From Astragalus membranaceus (lineage: Eukaryota; Streptophyta; Magnoliopsida; Fabales; Fabaceae): DNA of 64,000 nucleotides. Below, piece by piece: positions 12,233-22,805 of this stretch. The stretch lies in the NCBI GenBank assembly GCA_039519185.1, contig CM076849.1:109497806-109561805 (forward strand). The letters are read 5' to 3'. The first letter of the stretch is position 1. Each line of letters begins with the position of its first letter. Position numbers and translations under genes: made by a program. The notes beneath the pieces were generated by a model. The model saw nothing but the letters and a program-made list of their open reading frames with translations. It made no database searches and was not told the DNA's origin.

Positions 12233-12246
12233 TTCTCCCCAACATG
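12233..12246 (-). other. Polypurine tract of element C
   Basis: The minus strand reads CATGTTGGGGAGAA immediately before TGTAACATCCGC, preceded by TTTTGAGGACAAAATTC. Confidence 0.8.
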
Positions 12247-13548
12247 AAAGAATTTTGTCCTCAAAATTTCGTTAAGTCTTTCATCCAACTAACCGAGGAT
12301 CGACATCCTCAGAAAGGTCTTTTAGTTGTTGGAACACAATTTTGAATTAACGAAATGAGTGTAGAAAATCTTCCCAAGTTGGCACGCCAATCTTTAAGTA
12401 TGTTCGACTACTACCCTAGAACGCTTCTAAGATTACAGTCCGAACTCTCTTGTTACGAATCAACACGAGAAACTCCTCTTTCGCCTACATAGGCTCAGCA
12501 CCGCGTTCGAAAACACTTCCGAAGCTTCATTCCTCACTTGCTCCCCAACTTTGATTAATCTAAATCAAAGGGTCTAATATAAGACACTTGATAGAAATAC
12601 AGGTTGAAAATGAGATCCACGAACTGGTACTCCTCGGTAGAGGTAAAAACAAACGCGATTTCCTCGAAGGGTGTAAACACTTTCTCCACAAATCTTCTAA
12701 AATCCATAACAGTTCTCGTACACATTGACAAATGTGACGAAAAAGTCATCTGTGAGACTTCTTGACTCGCCCCCAAGATTTCGAGATAAAACTTATCAAA
12801 AGATGGAATGAGGGTTTTACTAAAAACTTTGACCTTAAACGTAGAAATAAACCGTGGGGACAACAAGTAAATTTGAACGTAATGAAAATCACCTCTGTTG
12901 TTCTCAAAACAACTATCAAAACAGAACTCAGAGCTCTTTTTCCTCTATTGCAACTTCATCACGAGGTTTTTACCAACGACGCACCCCATTCCTTTCCAAA
13001 TTAGCCAATAGCGTTGAGTCTCCCCTCAACCTAACTACGCCTCCAATGATTTTCCTCAATCAGATTTTATTAGCCTCTTGACTCGTTCCCAAAATTAACT
13101 TTAGCATGCGGGTTTTCACAAAATGATTTTTCGAAACTACCATACCGCACGCCAAGCTTCATTTCGGAAATTTCAGTCGCTTGCCAGCAGATCCATCAAT
13201 TACTCTTTTGGTGGTTATTCGCAACGTGAAAAACAGCCAGCAGTTACCTTACTTCCATATTCGTATTCACGTTCGTCTTGTCAAACGGAATCTGGTAAGA
13301 CAATCTCGTTGTTAACCTTCACCAAGGAGAGGTTAACAAACTACTAGCTCGCCACCCAAGTGGAAACTTATGGATGTACCCCAACTTAGATCTAAAAGAC
13401 TGTAACAATTCCATTTCTTGCGTCATTACCTCTGCCATGTGAATGGATTCCCTACTCACCGCATCCGTTACAACATTGGCCTCTCTTACATGCTTACTTC
13501 AACACAAATTTATAATCCTTCAGGAATTCAACCCATCTCCTTCGTCTG
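12247..13548 (-). mobile_element. Element C distal interior, no recognised coding
   Basis: In an autonomous element this side of RNase H would encode integrase and chromodomain. I see none of the HHCC, DDE or chromodomain signatures. The same sequence occurs in element D (57789-58790), so the replacement or deletion happened in a common ancestor. Confidence 0.7.
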
Positions 13549-13932
13549 TTATTCCATTTTTTTTTGATCAAACAGATACTTTAAACTCTTGTGATCACTA
13601 AAGACATCGAAACGATACCCATACAGGTAACGTCTCCAGATCTTCCGTGCATACACAATAGCTGCCAACTCCAAATCATAAGCTGGATAATTCTCCTCAT
13701 GGATCTTCAACTGTCTGGACGCATAAGCTACCACTTGATGATTCTGCATGAGAACACATCCCAAACCCTTTTCAGAAGCATCACTGTAAATTTGGAATTC
13801 CATAGACGAATCCGGAAGAATCAGGATTGGAGCAGAAGTCAAAATCTTCAACTCTTGAAAACATTCTTCACAATCAGCATCCCGCGTAAACGGTTGACCC
13901 TTACGAGTTAACCGAGTAGGTGGAAGAACCAA
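13549..13932 (-). pseudogene. RNase H domain of element C pol
   Basis: An open stretch of 127 codons has the classic gypsy RNase H signature: IYSDASEKGLGCVLMQ, VVAYASRQLKIHEENYP, DLELAAIVYARKIWR and VFSDHKSLKYLF. The domain removes the RNA strand of RNA-DNA hybrids during reverse transcription. The first Asp (SDAS), the Glu (DLEL) and the Asp of SDHKSL are all kept. The frame stops at 13549 before the usual connection to integrase. Confidence 0.9.
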
Positions 13933-13959
13933 TAGTGAGAATCCTTCGATAAACTTCTG

Positions 13960-14701
13960 GTAGTAACAGGCTAGACTTAGAAAACTTCTGATTTCGGCGA
14001 CTGACGTTGGTCACGCCCATTCAACACCGCTTCCTTCTTGTTGCTGAGATCTATAGAAACTCCCGACTTGGAAAATCACATGTCTCAAAGAATTTACCTC
14101 TGACACCAAAAAATCACACTTCGAAGGTTTCAAGTACAGCTTATTTTCTCGGAGTACTTTCAAAACAATGCGGGGATGTTGGACATGCTCCTCAATGGTC
14201 TTCGAGCACATCAAGATATCATCAATGAAAACAACTACAAATTGATCCAGGTACGTGTGGAAAACTCTGTTCATGTATCCACGAATACCGCTGGAGCATT
14301 AGTCAAACCAAAGGGCATCACTACGAACTCGTAATGTACATACCTAGTACGGAAAGCTGTCTTCGGAATATCTAAGGCTCTAACTTTTAATTAATGATAA
14401 CTGACCTCAGATCGATTTTTGAAAACACCGCGGCACCTCGAAGTTGATCCAACAATTCGTGTGTCCTTGGCAAAGGATATTTGTTCTTGATCTTCACTTT
14501 GTTGAGTTGTCGATAATCAATACACAATCTCCTACTTCCATCTTTCTTCTTGACAAGCAACACCGGAGCACCCCTTGGAGAAGCGCTCGGTCGAATGAAC
14601 CTCTTCGAGATCAACTTTTCAAGTTGATACTTCAATTCCTTTAATTCTAAAGGAAACATTCTAAAAGAAACAATAGATATTGATCCCGTGCCAGGAACCA
14701 A
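13960..14701 (-). pseudogene. Reverse transcriptase domain of element C pol, frameshifted
   Basis: The N-terminal part (14387-14701) has FIRPSASPRGAPVLLVKKKD and CIDYRQLNKVKIKNKYPLPR. After stops and frame changes around 14275-14386, the second part (14011-14274) has VVVFIDDIL at 14212-14229, so the catalytic Asp pair survives, followed by CSKTIEEHVQH and LKPSKCDFL. The domain copies element RNA to DNA from the tRNA-Met primer. Several stops make this copy inactive as a protein. Element D has the reverse pattern, with this catalytic site lost. Confidence 0.9.
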
Positions 14702-15079
14702 TCCTACAGTAACTCTACCTCTCGCTCTGGAGGTTCAGAAGAAACTTCGTTGTGAAAACATCCAGAAAGTCATTCACAACCTGAATGTTCGTCAAATCTG
14801 AACTAGTTTCAGTGGATGCAGATAACATACTAACATGTGCTTCCGCACCTTGGAACGAAGATTGTCCGTCTAAGGTGGACTAGGTAACCGCTTCAGAATT
14901 CGTCCTAGACAATTCAACTGATTCTGAAGCGAAGCTGATAGTTGATTAACACAGTCGATTTCAACATGATTTGCAGTCATCCTATTCATACCAGAAATGG
15001 TGTCCACACTTCCCGTAGGCAAACAATAAATTCTTCTACGGAATTTCTGTCTCCTATAACACGTAGACAATTCTGACAC

Positions 15080-15247
15080 AAAGATTGGGTCTGGACACGA
15101 CCCTTAGCCCCAGTTAAGATAGTTATCGGCTCGGATAGCGGAGATTCGCTAGTCCCAACCAATCCACACATGATTGAGCTATAAAACAATGGGTTGCACT
15201 CAAATCGTATAATGTACAGACAGAGTTATTGAAAAGTAGATCCCATA
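15080..15247 (-). pseudogene. Aspartic protease remnant of element C
   Basis: The active site region at 15190-15215 reads YDLSATHCFI where the family has D-[ST]-G-AT. The Gly of the triad is gone and Leu stands in its second position, so the enzyme would be inactive. The remains of a flap region follow with stop codons. The matching site in element D is an intact DTGAT. Confidence 0.7.
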
Positions 15248-15251
15248 CCCC

Positions 15252-15767
15252 TCAGTAACCTGTCAGCAGTTGTAACTGTCTGAGCATCCAAAGTGTTGAC
15301 GCATCCTTGCCTTGGAGCTGCTTGTAACCCTTGGAACTCTTCCTTGCTGGGCACTCTTTACCATAGTGACCCTCTACATTACTATAATAGCACCGATTAG
15401 ATCTTCGCTTGCAATTACCACTGTGAGGCTTTCCACAGTTAGAATATCTTCTGACCCTTGAAGAATCAAAGAATTGCATCTGCTTTTCCTTTGATGAAAT
15501 TATCTTAGGACTTTGCATTCGGAGTTGATAATTCAACTACCTTCTTTCCTTTCCCATACTTCCTATGAGGTCATCCTCGGCGACACGGGCTGACTGCACT
15601 AAGGCAACAAAATTGGTAATAGTATAAGAACTGAGACCATAAGTCATAAAAGAACTAAGGCCCTTCTTATACATCTGCATTCTCCATTCGTCATTCGAAA
15701 CATACCTTACCATTCGGTAAAACTGAGACAACTTCTCGAACTTAGCGGTGTATTCTTCCACCGTCAT
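15252..15767 (-). pseudogene. gag remnant with degenerate zinc knuckle (element C)
   Basis: The upstream part (15537-15767) contains MTVEEYTAKFEKLSQF and FVALVQSARVAEDDL, typical of the capsid domain in plant gypsy gag. The downstream part (15252-15536) contains YSNCGKPHSGNC and then CYYSNVEGHYGKECP. The second motif is a CCHC zinc knuckle, which binds genomic RNA, with the second Cys replaced by Ser. A stop separates the parts and the N-terminal half of gag is not readable. Confidence 0.8.
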
Positions 15768-15970
15768 GCCACCTTTCCTGAGGATGCACCGGTTGGAGAC
15801 TCAGGTCTTGGTCGAGGACTGCGTCTTGATCATCCTACCATAATTCCGCTTATGATGCACTAAGTATTAAGTTGATCAGGCTCAATGTCTCTTAGCATCA
15901 CAAGTGTAATTACAACCAGGACTAACAAGGAATCGACTCAACCCTAAACTAAGTCCGACTAGGTCGAACT

Positions 15971-15982
15971 GCTCTGATACCA
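15971..15982 (-). other. Primer binding site, initiator tRNA-Met type (element C)
   Basis: TGGTATCAGAGC on the minus strand, two bases inside the LTR border at 15985. Confidence 0.9.
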
Positions 15983-16439
15983 ACTGTAACACCTCGGTAT
16001 TTCTATCTACTAAAAATACCCAAGTGCACATTGGTAACACATCAGAGATATATTTCCTGCTTAGACACTGAATATCACTATAAATTTTTCGCTGAATAAA
16101 ACCCAAACAGTCTTATTTACAACAAGACAATATGGTTCTCAGACCATATACCATCAGCATCTATAGCATTCAGTATCATACAAGAAAGCGGAAGAAAGAT
16201 ATACACTAAATACATAATGTCTTAGTATACATACAACAAAAGGGAAATAAGCTTAAACATAAAGCTAGGCTATCAACAACCAGTCCGAGCTCAACCTACT
16301 CGTGCCTCTTGGATTTCCGCTGTCCATGTGTCTCTGTAAAACAACAACATTTAAACAGTGAGATACAATCTCAGTGAGTTCTACCGAGACCCCTACTAAC
16401 ACTCTCGGTTCAATTATGAATTTTTTATTTAATGTGACA

Positions 16440-16648
16440 CGGCACCGACTGCGTTACCGCTTCCAAACCCGGTGAACCGCATTACTTAACTTTTAACAAA
16501 TCACCGACTGCGTTACCGCTTCCAAACCCGGTGAACCTGTTGTGACTCAGTACGACACCGACTGCGTTACCGCTTCCAAACCCGGTGAATCGTACAACAA
16601 GTTTTTGAACATAACACCGACTGCGTTACCGCTTCCAAACCCGGTGAA
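16440..16648. repeat. Hairpin-bounded tandem repeat in C 5' LTR, four copies
   Basis: It has the same unit as at 10482-10622, with one additional copy and its spacer (about 63 bp). The copy-number difference between LTRs of one element means that units were lost or gained during or after reverse transcription. Confidence 0.9.
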
Positions 16649-17042
16649 CCCCCCTACCAATAGTACATTCTCCTATTGGCATGGAGCCTAGGGTAAGGGA
16701 TCATGACTGCCTCGCCTAGTATGTTACGCATGGGTCGTCACCCAACTCGATATAATACATATATCTACAGTACTATGAACCCACGGTCCATCAAATCTGA
16801 CAATCAATGAAACACTTTAATCCACATTTTATAAAATCCAAGTTCACACTCGCACTCTAGTTGACCACTTTTCGACACAGTTTTCAATATCAAAAACAGT
16901 TCATTTTTCCTTAAAAATAGAATATTCAGTTAGGCCTCTGAATAAGCTTTCTAACGCATCTTAGAACACCTCGATCGGATTCCCGGATCAAAAGTTATCG
17001 CAAAAACAAAAACAGTATTTAGTTGCTGAAAATTCAGTAAAC

Positions 17043-17077
17043 AGTCGCGACGCGATGGGACTCCGTCGCGACGCGAA
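17043..17077. repeat. TCGCGACGCG palindromic pair in C 5' LTR
   Basis: Same arrangement as at 11019-11050. Confidence 0.85.
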
Positions 17078-18263
17078 AATAGGCAGAATGGCCAAAAACA
17101 GGTTTTCTGAAATTCAGTTTTACCCCATTTCGCTCCCTAATCGATACCGAGACATTACGTGACCTCCGAGACCCAAAAACAGATATAACAACCAGTAATT
17201 CCAGTCCAAAACAATAATTAAAACATCAATCGATAACTCAATCAAATCGAGTTTATCAAAACGCGACGTATTTTCCAAATATCGATTTTTAACCCAAAAT
17301 CTCTCAAACTCAATTACCAAACAATATTCCAGTCCAGCGAAAGCGATGAAACAGTTAATTAATTAGTTCGAAACGTAAAATCCTAAACGTGAGTAGAACT
17401 CACCCTTGAAGCGTGAACCACGATCGAGCCGAATTCACCGAGTAAGCACACGAACATTCCCCGCATAAACTTTCCATTCCGACGACGCTCAAATCCGCTT
17501 CCAAAGCTTTCCACTCGATCACGAAACCTCTTTTTGACCGAAATACCGAATTCCTCGAAATCCTCCATGGACACTATTCATCATCCCTAACCTCCAAAAC
17601 TACTATTCATCCATAACCCCAAATCTTTGATTTTCAACCCCAAATCACCCAACTAGCTTCCAATCTTTCAATCGAACATCCTTCACCGATCCATCATCCT
17701 TGGGTTCGCGCCAAACACAATCCTAAGCTATCCTTAAGGTTCAACCATCGAAACCTCACTTTTGAGCTCAAATTCGAAAATGGTGGATTTGAGGAGAGTG
17801 AGTTGATGATGAAGATTTTAGTACCAAATCGAAGAGGAAGAAACGCTGAGCATTTTTCGTGTTGGAAGGAAGTCGTTTTGATGAGCCTAACTTTCCCCTT
17901 TTTCGTCTTCTTCCTCCTCACCCTTTCTTTCTCTTTTCTTTTCTTTTCTCTCATTCTCTCTGTTTCTCTCTTCTGTCTCTCGCGTGCTTCCTTTCTTTAA
18001 TTCTTTCCTTTCTTTCCTTTTAACACATACACACACACTTATTTATTTATTTAATATATATGTGGTAGCGTGGTCCAATTACCATATTGATCTAAATCTC
18101 CTATTTCGATTCCAAAACTTCCTTGACCCGTATTATCCGGTTAACGATCCGATGACAACCAATAAATAATTTTAGCACTCAATAAATTTACCAGTCAAGT
18201 ACTAAATCAATTCAATTGGGTTAACATCCAAATAATTCTATTAATTATTTTGCGGATGTTACA

Positions 18264-18337
18264 CCAAGTTTTGCACCCATTTGACACCGGCCTTGAAAAA
18301 TTTGACACCCCTGACCCTGGGGTCCTGGGTCCGCCAC
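18264..18337. mobile_element. Right half of the small DNA transposon split by element C
   Basis: After the CCAAG duplication it reads TTTGACACCCCTGACCCTGG and ends GGTCCGCCAC against a (TA)n run at about 18338-18361. The end is the inverted form of GTGGCGGACC at 9871. Together the halves make an element of about 215 bp. Confidence 0.65.
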
Positions 18338-18363
18338 TATATATATATATATATATATATATG

Positions 18364-18796
18364 CTTCCGAATCATTAGGGAACTTACAAGAGAAGAGTTA
18401 AAGAGAATGTCTAAAGCAATACTCAAGCAGAAAGAAGAGGAGAGGAAAGCCGGGCATAGAGAAATACTTATGGAAAAGGAAAGGATTGAAGCAGAGCGAA
18501 AAGCCAAACACAAAAAAATACTCATGGAAAAGGAAAGGATTGAAGAGGAGAGGAAAGCCAAACACAAAAAAATGCTCATGGAAAAGGAAAGGATTGAAGA
18601 GGAAACGAAAGCCAAACATAAAAAAATGCTCATGGAAAAGGAAAGGGTTGAAAAGGAGAGGAAAGCCAAACACAAAAAAATACTCATGGAAAAGGAAAAT
18701 ATTGAAGCGGAAAAGAAAGCCAAACACAAAAAAATACTCATGGAAAAGGAAACGATTGAAGCGGAGCGAAAAGCCAAACATAAGAATATTGGGTGA
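18364..18796 (+). CDS. Charged coiled-coil repeat ORF, possible exon fragment
   Basis: I do not recognise the gene. From about 18385 the frame reads ELTREELKRMSKAILKQ, then a tandem 18-residue repeat near ERKAKHKKILMEKERIEE, present about six and a half times (54 bp units from 18440 to 18787). The units are almost all Lys, Glu, Arg and Ala with heptad-like Ile/Leu/Met spacing, so a long single alpha helix or coiled coil is expected. There is no plausible promoter and no good start codon, since the upstream part runs into a (TA)n tract and transposon. The segment ends in ATTGGGTGAGTT, which could be a 5' splice site, so an exon of a larger or former gene is possible. Unit-to-unit differences include several silent or conservative changes, but selection cannot be judged by eye. 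Confidence 0.4.
18440..18787. repeat. 54 bp coding minisatellite
   Basis: Units begin near GAGAGGAAAGCC at 18440, 18494, 18548, 18602, 18656, 18710 and 18764 (partial). The period of 54 keeps the plus frame open. Confidence 0.92.
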
Positions 18797-19790
18797 GTTA
18801 AATCATATTCAATTTTGTTGTTTTGAAGTCATAGCAAAGTGATATTTAAATGATGTGATTTTTCATTATTTCAATGTCTAGTTATCAGTTCATGCTTTAT
18901 ATATATTTCATAAAAATTATCAAAAATTAATTTTTCCCAACAATATGGTAGGGTGGTTATTTTTGTATTCATGGTATTATTGTGTTTTCTTTAGTCCTAA
19001 AACACAAGTAAATGTTAGCTTGACACTATAAATGTGAATTTGTCTACTTCCCCCCTCCCCTTAACCGTTGTACTAGACCAAAATATTAATACGGGTTGTA
19101 TTCAAATTAGGTAAAAACTAGGTATAGACATTTTGGGATGTTGTAAGTGGTGTTTTTTAATTACATGCAGCATCATATGTGGATTCTAAAAATGAATCTG
19201 AATAATAATGGACACTATTTATAAACGGTACATGAGTAAGCTATATAAATAGAAAACAACACCATTGGACAGTGCCGAAGTTTTCTTCTTCAAATTATGA
19301 TATAATACATGCTGTGTTTGTACTAGAGAAGAAGAAAGAAAATAAAATAATAGAGAAAAAACATAACTTTTTAGATTATCTATATGAAGGGAGAATAGAG
19401 AGAAATGAAAGAAAAATTGTTTTTCTTTACTTTAATATATATGGCTGTGTAAAAATGTGTCTCGAAAACAAAATTAGAACTAAACAAACGGTCAAGGACT
19501 ATGAGTTAATAACAAGATTAGTCCAAAAGTATGCTCGAGCCCAAGTTAGCATGTTCCGGGATTTGAATCTTGGAATTTCTTCTTGCAATTCATTTATATC
19601 TCTTAACTTGCCAACTGAACTATCTTCCTGGGATGAGCCCAAGTTAGCATGTTGTAGTGGGGTAAATAGTTTTTTTATAAGCAAAATTATATTAAAAAGG
19701 AGTGTGATTCCTTTTTACTAAGCAATTTGTTCAGTATTTGTTACTAAAAGGGTAAAAGGGTCATTTACCTAAATAAAAAATAAAAATTCT
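18797..19790. other. AT-rich stretch, nothing assigned
   Basis: No repeat or conserved domain is visible. The 149-codon frame at 19272-19721 has no recognisable domain and a composition like the surrounding non-coding DNA. Confidence 0.5.
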
Positions 19791-19824
19791 GGGCGTTTTT
19801 TTTTCACACCAAAAAAAAACTTCG

Positions 19825-20135
19825 TTCATTAACCACAGATTTGTACCACAATGGTTAGATGTCACTAACCACAAATGTGCATAGCAACGGTTAGTGGCCA
19901 CTAACCACAGATATGCATAACTATGGTTAGATGCTAATGGTTAGATGTAAGTAACCACAAATGTGCATAGCAACGGTTGGTGGCCACTAACCACAAATAT
20001 GCATAACTGTGGTTAGATGCCAAATGATAGATGTCACTAACAACAAATGTGCATAGCAATGGTTTGTGGCCACTAACCATAGATATGCATAACTGTGGTT
20101 ATATGCCACTAACCAAAGTTTTGCATAACAATGGT
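19825..20135. repeat. Array of self-complementary 29 bp units
   Basis: Eight units resemble TAACCACAGATATGCATAAC plus TATGGTTAG. TAACCA and TGGTTA pair at the ends around a central ATGCAT-like core. Units are separated by 7-21 bp spacers such as TGGCCAC and ATGTCAC. Arrays like this lie next to the ends of plant CACTA elements, but no CACTA terminus can be named here. CACACCAAAAAAAAAC at 19806 is at best a decayed one. Confidence 0.8.
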
Positions 20136-20144
20136 TAAGTGCAG

Positions 20145-20560
20145 CAAAACCAGCCTGGAAACGAGAAGAAGAAAAAACCAACCTGCATAACAATGGTGAG
20201 AAATGCGAGATAGAGAAATCGATTCGAACAGAAACGCGAAATCGAAAAACGATTTGAAATCGAGTTGAACAGAAATGTGAAATCGATTTGAAGAACACGA
20301 TTTGAAATTGAAAAACGATTTGAACAGAACCGCGAAATCGAAAAACGATTTGAACAGAAACGCGAAAACGATTTGATATTCGAAGATCCAAAAACGCGAT
20401 CGGCAAAAATTACAGGGTCGGGGATGGATCCGGGGATGTTTCAACTGTAGGATTTGCCATTGATATAGTTTATTTGAAGAAACTGAGAAAGAGTGAATTT
20501 GAATTGAAGAGTGTTTGGATCTGGAGTTGAAATGGCAGCAACGAAGGAATAGATGGCGCT
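20145..20560. repeat. Degenerate CGATTTGAA repeats beside the palindromic array
   Basis: CGAAATCGAAAAACGATTTGAA-like phrases recur from about 20215 to 20385. The following 150 bp has a GTTTGGATCTGGAGTTGAAATGG stretch with no coding domain. It may be the inner subterminal part of the same decayed DNA transposon. Confidence 0.4.
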
Positions 20561-20563
20561 GAA

Positions 20564-21667
20564 CAGGGTCGTCCCAAACAATTTGGAGGCTCTGTTCAAA
20601 TTTTATAAATTGGGCCCCTGTTTGAAATTAAGTTAACTCTTGAAGTTTTTTTCGTTTTCTTACGTTTCTGATCTTCAATTCATACTTTCTAATCTTATGA
20701 GGCATAGTGGAAAGAAAAAACCTGATAATTTCATTTTCCAGCGGTGCACGAAACAATTTTCGTATGATATTAAAATTAAAGAATATGTCAAATAAAATAT
20801 TAACATATTTATATTTTTTAATAAATATAAGAACTTTTCTTTTGGTACAAAAATAAACATAATAATTTAATTAGCTTGTTTTTTTTATCATTTAAAAATT
20901 TGAGATAGCTATTTTACGATAGCTATGTTTCTCTTGTCAAAAAAAAGGTAGCACACACTAAATAACAAAAATGTTGGCAAAAATCAATTTACTTATTTAA
21001 ATGTGAAAAAGTAAGAAACAAAAAAGTTAATATTAGTATGTGTAAGGCAGATCTAGTAGGCCCATTTCATTATTTAAATATGAAAGAGTAAGAAACAAAA
21101 AAGTTATGAAAATCAATTCATTTTACTAATGTTGGCAAAAATCAATTCATTTTATTAATGGGTCCTACTAAATCAATTCACATACTAATATTCCTGAAAC
21201 CAAATTTTTACGTATCCATAGAGTAGTATTTTCAGTTGATTTAGTAGGACCCATTTCATTATTTAAATATAAAAAAGTAAAAAAATTGGTTGCTGAAAAT
21301 ACAATCTATGGATACATAACAATTAGGGTGCCCGCTTGCATACTAATAAAAATTCAATTTATTAGTATGTAGGTAACATATAATGAGGCCCCTTGTTACA
21401 CATACAAATATTAATGAGTATGTAGGTAACATTAAGGCATTTTATTAGTATGTAGGTAACATTTAATGAGATAATACCAAAAAAAAGTTATGAAAAGGTA
21501 AGAAACAAAAAAGTGGTAAGGCAGGGGTCGAACTCCGGTTCACTCTACTACAGTTTGGCAGCTAACATATGGAAACTATATATCTTTATTTATATTTTTT
21601 TTGGGCCCTAAAAAATTGGCATTGGGATGGAGCCCTGTGCGATAGCACGGCCCAATGGCCAGCTCTG
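20564..21667. mobile_element. hAT-like non-autonomous DNA transposon (1.1 kb)
   Basis: The ends CAGGGTCGTCCC and GGCCAGCTCTG are imperfect inverted repeats of the CAGGGCCGGCCC type. They are flanked by GCGCTGAA (20556-20563) and GCACTGAA (21668-21675), an 8 bp target duplication with one mismatch, the length made by hAT transposases. Inside are repeated TTATTTAAATATGAAA and AAATCAATTCA phrases and one copy of the TATGTAGGTAACAT MITE. No transposase is present. Confidence 0.7.
21283..21480 (+). repeat. Left arm of large inverted repeat (TATGTAGGTAACAT MITE)
   Basis: The stretch TTGGTTGCTGAAAATACAAT through GGGTGCCCGCTTGCATACTA to repeated TATGTAGGTAACAT is about 90% identical to the reverse complement of roughly 21960-22122. 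It lies inside the hAT-like element. Confidence 0.85.
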
Positions 21668-21859
21668 GCACTGAAACGTAACAGCTAAAATGGAACTTCC
21701 TGAAATGTAACTGCAAGTCTGAAATCAAATCTGTCCAAAATACAATAATACTCTTATTCAACAATAATAGTTAGATTGAAAATAATTAAAAAGTTATGGA
21801 TCCAGCGGTTATTAGTGATTTAGTAACAAATACTTAGGAAAATGCTTAGTAATGAAAGT

Positions 21860-22125
21860 CGGCACCCCAATTGTTACATATACAAGGGGTCTCATTAAAT
21901 GTTACCTACATACTAATAAAAAAGACTTAAAGGACCTCATTAAATGTTACTTACGTACTAATAAAATGACTTAATGTTACCTACATACTCATTAATATTT
22001 GTATGTTTAACAAGGGACCTCATTATATGTTACCTACATACTAATAAAATGAATTTTTATTAGTATGCAAACGGGCACCCCAATTGTTACATATCCATAG
22101 AGTAGTATTTTCAGCAACCAAACAA
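21860..22125 (-). repeat. Right arm of large inverted repeat (TATGTAGGTAACAT MITE)
   Basis: It holds ATGTTACCTACATACTAATA three times and ends with AAACGGGCACCCC and GTATTTTCAGCAACCAAAC. The arm begins with GGCACCCCAATTGTTACATA at 21858, so the copy may be bounded by GGGTGCC termini on both sides. It lies outside the hAT-like element, which suggests two separate insertions in opposite orientation. Confidence 0.8.
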
Positions 22126-22677
22126 ATTAATAAAATGAATTTTTGAGGATCAAAATTGACTAAAGGGCGAGACACATTTATTACTAGAAATAGTTTTTAT
22201 TTCTTTGTAGCAAAAAAAAAAGGAAAGAAGCCTCATTAAAATATTCTCATGAAAAAAACATCAACAATGAAAATGAAAACTTTTCCTCGATTTTAGCAAC
22301 CTTAAGTTTGCTGGTCGGATTATATTTTTCCTTCTTTAGCTTTAATTGCTATTTCAAAAATTTTAGTAGTAATTCAAGAGCCGAAATATTAGTGTTATAT
22401 ATAATATGTATTTAGGAACACAAAAAACCTATATATAATGCGAACCCTTCAGTCAAGGCGAGGCGTGAACAAGAGACCGAAAAACAAGGAATAAAACAAG
22501 CCAAACTCCAAGACGATACACACAAATCAACCCGTCTAAGGAAAGAAGATCCAAAACCAAAACATATTGCTCCTAAATCCTAAAAACAAGTTCCAAAGGG
22601 TCCAAATACAAATGCTCTAATTGTTCTCGTGACAAGAAGCGGTGATTGTAGTCAATCTTGATCCGAGAAGATGCTTC
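22126..22677. other. Unassigned AT-rich intergenic sequence
   Basis: No domain, long repeat or RNA gene structure was seen. Confidence 0.5.
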
Positions 22678-22745
22678 TACTCCCTCCGTCCCAAAATATA
22701 AGTCATCTTTAACCACTTCACAAGAATTAAACACTATAATAATTA
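22678..22745 (+). mobile_element. Stowaway MITE remnant
   Basis: TA followed by CTCCCTCCGTCCCAAAATAT is the classic Stowaway (Tc1/mariner) terminus. The opposite terminus is missing: the sequence changes to a TATGTAGGTAACAT fragment near 22750, so this is a truncated copy. Confidence 0.75.
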
Positions 22746-22805
22746 GATAGTATGTAGGTAACATTTTGTAACTTAAACGTCTGTTTAATAAATTAGGAAT
22801 AATAT

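Larger units (their letters stand above)
10018..18263 (-). mobile_element. Element C: complete integrase-less Ty3/gypsy element
   Basis: The element is 8246 bp, flanked by CCAAG at 10013-10017 and 18264-18268. It has two LTRs of about 2.2 kb, a tRNA-iMet primer site, a purine tract and a 3.75 kb interior with broken gag, protease, RT and RNase H on the minus strand. No integrase or chromodomain motif is present. The LTR termini and primer site match those of the Tekay-like lineage. Autonomous relatives have interiors of several kb more, so this is a deleted derivative that presumably moved with enzymes supplied by another element. Confidence 0.92.
15985..18263 (-). mobile_element. Element C 5' LTR (2279 bp)
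   Basis: It starts TGTAACACCTCGG and ends GCGGATGTTACA. It is 64 bp longer than its partner because it has a fourth hairpin repeat. Most other positions agree with 10018-12232. Confidence 0.93.

Noticed and set aside
18337..18781. Two long minus-strand frames over the coiled-coil minisatellite
   Set aside because: They are mirror frames caused by the 54 bp repeat. The Phe/Ser-rich products have no sensible structure, whereas the plus frame gives a regular helix.
19272..19721. 149-codon frame MPKFSSSNYD...
   Set aside because: It has no recognisable domain, AT-rich composition like its flanks, no promoter or splice context, and many possible frames of similar length by chance.
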